Shown: positions 57,906-64,000 of the stretch, piece after piece
Layout of the letters: each line of letters starts with the position of its first letter
How positions within the stretch are numbered: the first letter of the stretch is position 1
Source of the DNA: Aaosphaeria pasadenensis
Lineage: Eukaryota; Ascomycota; Dothideomycetes; Pleosporales
Direction of reading: 5' to 3'
Assembly: GCA_022813625.1 (NCBI GenBank)
Contig: JAKLMB010000013.1
Coordinates: 248,001 to 312,000 of the forward strand
DNA: 64,000 bases
Notes under the pieces: generated by a model
What the model was told of the DNA's origin: nothing
The model's database searches: none
Seen by the model: only the letters and a program-made list of their open reading frames with translations
Program-made: the position numbers and the translations under genes

Positions 57906-59429
57906 ACATACATCTTAGACTTTAGACCTGCCTTGATTGAGAGATTAGCTGAATACCAACCCTCGTGTTTTCTTCTTTCATTGTTCATCTTTTTACGTAG
58001 ATCTAACAATGCATTGACCCAAACCCAAGAAAAAGAGTAAAAACGTGGACGCTACCACACACATGAAGCCCTTTTGACCTAAGCAACAAACCAATCCAAC
58101 TCGCCAAAACAAAGAAAAGAGAAAGCGGGCCGGTCCGCTGGCTTCCTTTTTTTCCTTCAGGCTAACTAAAAGCAATGGTGGACCAAGAAAAGTTCCCTCG
58201 GTGAATGGGCGGCTTCCTTTTCCTTTCTGGTGATCTGCGAGATGGATGAGAAGTCAAATGTGTTCATGAACTAACTGTATGTACATCACTTGGTGGGCAA
58301 ACCGCCTTGGAAGGAAACAGGGAAGAAGAGAGGAGGAGGCTTTGATCATGTGGATTTGGCTTTGTGACTTTGTGACTGTTCGTGATTCCCAGTATTAAAG
58401 CATCCAACCTCACGATATAACGAGGCCAAACATCCTAACTCGCCATCCCTCATCATTGAGGTATTCAAAGAAAACATCACAAGTTCAAACAGTCTGAAGC
58501 ACATTCATGTAATCATGGTTGATTGATGATTATTACAGCTAATGATGAGGACGACAACAGTCGATGGGGAGATTCTCTATGACTTTGCATATCCGCAGCC
58601 CTGCCCCATTGCTTCACCCCTTTTGCAAAATTCCGGCCAGGCGCGATCCCCATCCCATCCATCGAAACCCTCATTACTGAATTCCGAAAACACTTTCCAT
58701 TCATCCACACGTACCATCTATGGATAAAACCTGTCCCTGTGTGTGTGTGGGTGTGTGAAGTGCACGCAAGTTACAACACCGAACAATGAGAAAAAAGAAA
58801 GGAAGAGAGGGAAAAAAACAGATCAAACAAATAAACAGGATGTCTACAGAGAACTCATCAACGCCCGTAGTATGACATTGCTCATCGATCCCCACTCTCG
58901 CCACTTCCCGAGATGGTGAGAAGGGGAGATGCGAGCTTTTTTGTGCATCGCTAACTGTGTGTGTTCATGGCCGTGGCTCCGTTTCATTTTGGGGGCGGCC
59001 TAGATTCGCGCCATCAATAACAATCGTAAATTTCGTACTCTCGACATGCCGAGGGAAGAGGAGAGACACATGTCGTCATATCTCCGAATCTTTTGTGCGC
59101 AGAATGAATAACCCTGGTGATGATGACGATGGACGCCGTACAAGAATGGGAAGAAAGTCAAATATGTAATGGTGAAAGGGAACAGAGCAGGTAACTAGAA
59201 AACATCGAAATCGAAACAACAAAAGAGAGGGAAGATCGAATGTCGAAAGGAAAAGGCTAAGTATGTGGTATAGAACATGCTCCAATCCGTGTAAAGGCAG
59301 TGATGGAACTAAAACAACCGACGCCGTCCGGTCATATTCCATGGATGCTGTAGAACAGAGGGAAAACCGAAACAGGTGATATAATACGCGTACGAATGGA
59401 CCAGGCTGTGGAAATGTGGTATATATGTA
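57906..59429. other. convergent intergenic region
   Basis: 3' flanks of two convergent genes. Several mixed-composition frames, none supported. No RNA gene found. Confidence 0.55.
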
Positions 59430-62400
59430 CTAAGAATCGTTCACAATCTGAACGCTGGAAGTGGGAAGGGCTTTGTCCGAAATCGAGGCGACGCTGTGTG
59501 GAGATTCGCCGATGGTGCTAAGATTGTCCGGGGGCATGGAGGTGCTTTGAGGAGACTGGGACTCGCTGGTGAGGACGGGGACGTCGTCAGTTACGGAGCT
59601 GATGGAACTGAGCTGCGGGGTCGTGGATGAAACACTGTCTACACGGTCGAATCGATGGAGTTTCTTCTCGATCTAGATGCGAATTAGCATGGTGGTATAA
59701 GCTATCGGCTGCTGATTCAACCTACCTGGACAACTTGCTTCCCTGAGATGACTTTCTTGGCTTCCTCCATCTCGGGCTTTAGGATGGCGACAAATTCATG
59801 GAAATCTTCTTCGCACAGAGTCTCGAGGATTTTTTCTGCTGATTGTTAGTCGAGAATACTTGTCGAGAAGGGATCATGGAATCTTACGGATCACGTAATT
59901 GCCGTAGTTATCTCTGATGAGCGATTTCAGGTTGCATTCACCACGCTCATTCTTGGCTGTGACTCGGAGCGAAATAGCCCGACGTTGAGCATCAGTTCCG
60001 CACACGAGACAGCGCTCGACAACGTTGCTAGCGAATTTATGCTTCGAATAAAGAAGGATGTCGTTGGTAACCAGATTAATGAACTCCTGGCTGTCTTCAC
60101 CAGTTCCGTGCTCGATGACATGTTGGGCAACGTAGTTTCCATACTGGTCGGTGATGAGCTTTGAACCTTCGCCACGCAACTCGACCAGGATGAATCGGCG
60201 TGCAGGCTCCGGCACGAATTCGAGCATGCGCTGAATGACCCGGCATCCATAACCATTGACCGAAAGCGTCCCGACTTGTCCTTTGAAAGCATCGACAATG
60301 AACTTGATATGCTCAAAGGGGACCCTTTCGATGGCTTTTTGCACGACATGGTTGCCGTTCTGGTCTTTGACACAGGCAAGAACATCCTTTTCCAGTTCCT
60401 TCACCAGCAAGGCTTGTTGGTCTGTGAGGATGTGCTCAAGGGCCTTCTGTACAACACGGCAGCCATACATTTGCATGGAGAGATGGTAAACATGCCCCTT
60501 CATGCGATTTGCAAGGATGCGCTTTTGAGTCTGGTCGCCGTGCTCAAAGAACTTCTGGATCACGTAGTTGCCAAAGACATCCTGCATAAGCTGCAGGGAG
60601 TCGCCTTGAAGCTCCCGGAAAACACGGTCCTTCTCATCGCTATTGGCGACTTCGAGTTTGGACTGGATGAACCTTGAGCCATGCTGGTCGCCGCTGAACT
60701 CAACGACGTGGTCGTAGATGTCCTTCAAATCGTATTTGCGAGTGCCGCTCTTGCTACTCTGGCGATAGTCCCACAGACACTTGCTCATCAAAGACTCCCC
60801 AGTCTGCTGCTGCTGCTGGTGATGATGATGCTCCCGCGGAGCCTTGGGCGGCTCCATCACAGCTACCATCTGAGGCATCATTGACATCTGAATGTTGGGT
60901 CCCATGGGATGCAACGGAAAGCCATTCTGAAGTGCGACTGCGTAGCCATAGGATTGGCGGCTTTGTGGGGTGAGCAAAGGGTGGAAGCCTTGCTGTGGGT
61001 AAGGATTGGGTGCGAAGTTGCGCCGCTCCTGTTGCTGCTGGTATCCCACCAATTTGCTCTGTACAAGGGCAATGTTGTTTCCAGTCGAGAGCACCTGCTC
61101 ACCGCGGGAAGGGTAGAGATGATCGAAAGTGGGTGGGGTGCCACTATGAGAATAGAATGGGCTTTGCTTTGCAGCTGTTCCGTTGGGGGCGCTACGACTG
61201 TCAAAGCGGAAAGCGGTATATTGTGCAGCAGCAGCATCATTGATGCCATTTGGAAAGCCTTCCGGTACGAAATTGTTGACACCCACGAATCCATTTTCAT
61301 CCTGTTTCATGTCGGCAAAATTGTCGCGTGAGTAGGCCAAGTCATTGCCAGGCCGACCGAGCCCAGGGCCATTCACACTGATGGAGGCCCTGTGCGATCC
61401 AGGAGTTTCGTGCTCTTGCTCCAGGCTAAGGCGACCGAGTAATTGTAGACCATCACTCTGGATTGACCCGCTTCGCTCTTGGTAGGCGCGACCATTGGCG
61501 TGAGAGAAGGAGGAATGTTGCCGGTTGCCATGAGCGTATCTGCTAAAATTATCGCCAGATTGGGAAAGCTGTGTGGGGTCACCGTGACGGGATGGTGGAA
61601 GGCTGCCACTTCTCGAAGGCGTCGAACTGGTGGTGCCGTAGAAGTCCGTTACACTCCGCCTATCATCGTTAGGAGAATGTACCGATGCGTTGTCCCAGGA
61701 CCCATTGGAAGTGGAAGGCTCAGGACGCTGAGAATTTGGCTCTGAGAATGCAAAGTTGGAAAAGCTGCTGGAGATCGAAGGATCAACAGTGCGTGTAGAG
61801 GTGAAGTTTCCGGTCGTGGGGTCGAGAGCTGGTTTTGACACTGTCGTTATGGGACCTATGACAGATCTGGGAAGAGAAAAGAAGGCGGACGAGGGGTCGG
61901 TGTATTGCTGACCAGGCTGCGCGTGGGCAATCGACCTCTTCCGCGCTGGCGACACGCCGGAGCTTCGAGCATGTGGCTTACTCGCAGCTGTGCTGTCCCG
62001 CCATGGGGAGCGGGTGGTCCAACTCTCAGACTCGGAAGAAGGGACGAGCGAGCCTGACCCTGTCTTGCCTTCAAGGGCATTCGAAGATGCAGTTGCTCCT
62101 AGATATGTACTGTTCTCTGCCGGCTGGTGAGCGGAACGTGCCTGTATTGACGTATGCGTGCCAAACGTACCACGCGGTCGGGTGTTGTCTCGGGCGCCTT
62201 GGGCGAAGCCGGAGCCTATGGTGGTGCTGTTGCCCCAGATGCTAGGATGACCCCAGCCCAGTGTGGAATGGGACTGTCGTTCGCTTTCGACGCCATTGAG
62301 CTGTACTCCGCCGGAGTATTCACGAGCGCGACCCTGTTTGGAGACTGTCAGAAATTGTATGGGAAGTGGCGGTGATGATGATGAGAATGCGGAGGAGGAT

Positions 62401-62462
62401 GCGTGACCCACATTATTCGTCATAGCCATAGTGCGACCACCAACGCCAGACGTGGTATCCAT
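59430..62462 (-). CDS. Puf3-like Pumilio RNA-binding protein
   Basis: Three minus-strand exons, 62462-59888, 59835-59726 and 59672-59430, total 2928 nt (975 aa). The long N-terminal region is Ser/Gly/Pro/Gln-rich, with a WGNSTTIGSGFAQG-type block near residue 75 and a His/Gln run near 560. Eight PUF repeats follow (roughly 575-890). Recognition triplets are S-R-Q, N-Y-Q, C-R-Q, N-H-Q, C-R-Q, N-Y-Q, S-N-E and N-Y-Q, the classic UGUAUAUA code. The eighth triplet is completed across the first splice junction, so the junction is well supported. The C-terminal ~80 residues are Ser/Thr-rich. Yeast Puf3 binds mRNAs of nuclear-encoded mitochondrial proteins. An in-frame ATG 24 codons upstream (62534) is possible but looks like leader. 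Confidence 0.92.
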
Positions 62463-64000
62463 TGTGTAGCAGCAAGTGTCTATCTGTAAATCTTTATGTG
62501 TGTATTTGAGAATGTGGGCGCTGGGGAAGCGCAATGTGGGAGTAAATGTAGGGCGGCGGGGTTGCTTATTTCTGGGTTGGACAGCTCAACTAAATTCCAG
62601 GCGTCAGCATCCAAACAAATTCGGGTGTCGTGCAGGTAGCGCATCATTGGACCAAAGTTGGGGCGTACGTACCGAGTGGTTATGCTGCGAGAGTGACGAG
62701 GTATTAGAAAGTAAGAGGAGCATACAATTGTGGACGTGGGTGTGGATGTGGATGTAGGAGCAGACCGCAGGTGGTGGGTATGGTACAAGAGTGAGCGAAG
62801 GGAGTAGGCCGCCGAAGATGGCGGAAGGAAGGAGGGAGGGTTGATATGTGCAGGTTCACCGGCACACCCCTTGGAAGAATTTCGTGTAATGTTCGATGGA
62901 CAGATCTATCCAGTGTGCATGCTAAGGTGGGAGAAGTGGTGTCGCGAGGCGGGGGAACGCATCAGTGGGTGCTGCAACACCTGGAGGCCAGCAGTCGAGC
63001 GAAGCAAGGGCGACAGACTGGGACCGATGCTGGAATGGGAAGATGCCCTAGATGCCCTTGAGAGAAGAGTGGAAGAGGAAGAGAGATGGAGGGGCGAGGA
63101 AGGGTGAATGACGGGTTATGAAGGAAGGGTAGGAGCTTTCCTGTCTGTGTTGCGTGGGTGTGCGCGAGTGTGTGCGTGTGGATGCGGATGCGAGAGAGAG
63201 TGCGCGCGCACGGCGGAAGGGACGGCGCTCGAATGCGCAGCGACGATGGAAGCGGTTAGGAGCGACCAGCGGTAGGATAGAAGAGTGAACGATGAGAGGA
63301 GAGGACAGGTAGTTGGTAGTCGGTAGTGTTGATTTTATGGTAGTGGGAGAGGTAGTGGAAGTGGTAGTGGGTGGTGACGATGCTGGTGAGGATGGTGATG
63401 ATTGGGGCGGCGGCGGAGGCGTCGGCGGCGAAGATGAAGATGGGGACTGGGAGAAGGCGGCGAGGGTATAGGATTGTAAATGGAATGGAAGAGAGTGTAC
63501 GGTAAATGGTGTAGTGTACACTGTATGCTATTACTCGTCTGTGGTGAAGTAATTGGAGAGGGAAAGTAAGTAAGAGAAAAAGTGTGGGAGCAAATGGATG
63601 CAAGATGAAGTAGTAGTGGAAGGGTAAGTGGTGGTAGTGTTGGTGGGTGAGCACTGAGTACACACTGCACAGTAGTAGTGAGGGAGTAGCGGGTGAGTAG
63701 TGCGGTAGGGTTAAATGTAGGTGAGGGCAGGGCAGGCCGGGGGGTTCATATGTATGTGGGTTGGAGGGGACGGGGTGGACTTGGTGGACTTGATGGACTT
63801 GATGGACTGGACTGGGTGGACTTCGTACTGCCAGCCAGTCTACCGGTAGGCGAAAGCGTTGGGGCGAGAACCACTAGATGGCACTCAGTCGTAAAGGTCC
63901 GATCCGATAATGGCTCCCACGGTCCAATGCTAATACCAGTCCCAATGCCAGTGACTATCCTGTCCGAGTCAGGAAGAAATGCAAAGAGATATACAGAACG
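62463..64000. other. upstream region of Puf3-like gene
   Basis: No supported gene. Presumed promoter and leader. Contains GT/GA-rich tracts, an alternating GTG/GCGCGC stretch near 63160-63220 and a TGGACTTGA repeat at 63776-63822. Confidence 0.5.
63776..63822 (+). repeat. (TGGACTTGA)n simple repeat
   Basis: About five imperfect 9-10-nt units near the right edge, non-coding. Confidence 0.8.

Noticed and set aside
63776..63822. Array of short repeats, considered as CRISPR-like
   Set aside because: Units are contiguous without spacers and the genome is eukaryotic; simple sequence repeat.

Overview
The window is nuclear DNA of a filamentous ascomycete (Pezizomycotina; Dothideomycetes is my guess but is not proven). 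The genes have short phase-consistent introns (mostly 46-65 nt, with CTRAY branch sites), long pyrimidine-rich leaders, wide intergenic spacers and no operons. Gene models were assembled by hand from splice signals. For the main spliced genes I checked that exon lengths sum to a multiple of three.

Layout. 0-6.4 kb: the 3' end of TFIIH subunit SSL1, a fumarylacetoacetate hydrolase-family enzyme, an unrecognised 489-aa protein and a secreted M28 aminopeptidase. 6.4-12 kb: no convincing gene. 12-22.5 kb: a Puf4/Mpt5-like Pumilio protein, a small secreted I9-type protease inhibitor and a HOOK dynein adaptor. 25-26 kb: an AA9 lytic polysaccharide monooxygenase. 26-34.8 kb: an accessory island with an unrecognised gene, a NACHT-WD40 NLR, a divergent HeLo-like effector and a tRNA-Glu. 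36.6 kb: a tiny DnaJ-type zinc-finger ORF. 38.6-45.3 kb: a cytochrome b2-type lactate dehydrogenase and a 1377-aa KDM4-type JmjN/JmjC histone demethylase. 47.4-49 kb: a YAG7-like RGG protein. 52.7-57.9 kb: CBF1 bHLH factor and the STRIPAK subunit FAR11/STRIP. 59.4-62.5 kb: a Puf3-like Pumilio protein.

The most interesting system is at 29.6-34.05 kb. The NLR (minus strand, 987 aa, exons at 32712-32589, 32539-30969 and 30920-29652) carries at its extreme N terminus a 17-residue motif. That motif aligns without gaps to two pseudo-repeats at the C terminus of the divergently transcribed HeLo-like protein (33067-34048). This is the layout of the HET-S/NWD2 amyloid-signalling pair: a receptor with one copy, an effector with two copies, divergent and adjacent. 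The N-terminal exon is only 124 nt and is easily missed by gene prediction.

Most other genes are core housekeeping functions: transcription/repair, mRNA control by two PUF proteins with different specificities, dynein transport, chromatin and STRIPAK signalling. The accessory part is the island around the NLR, which is AT-richer and lies between conserved genes.
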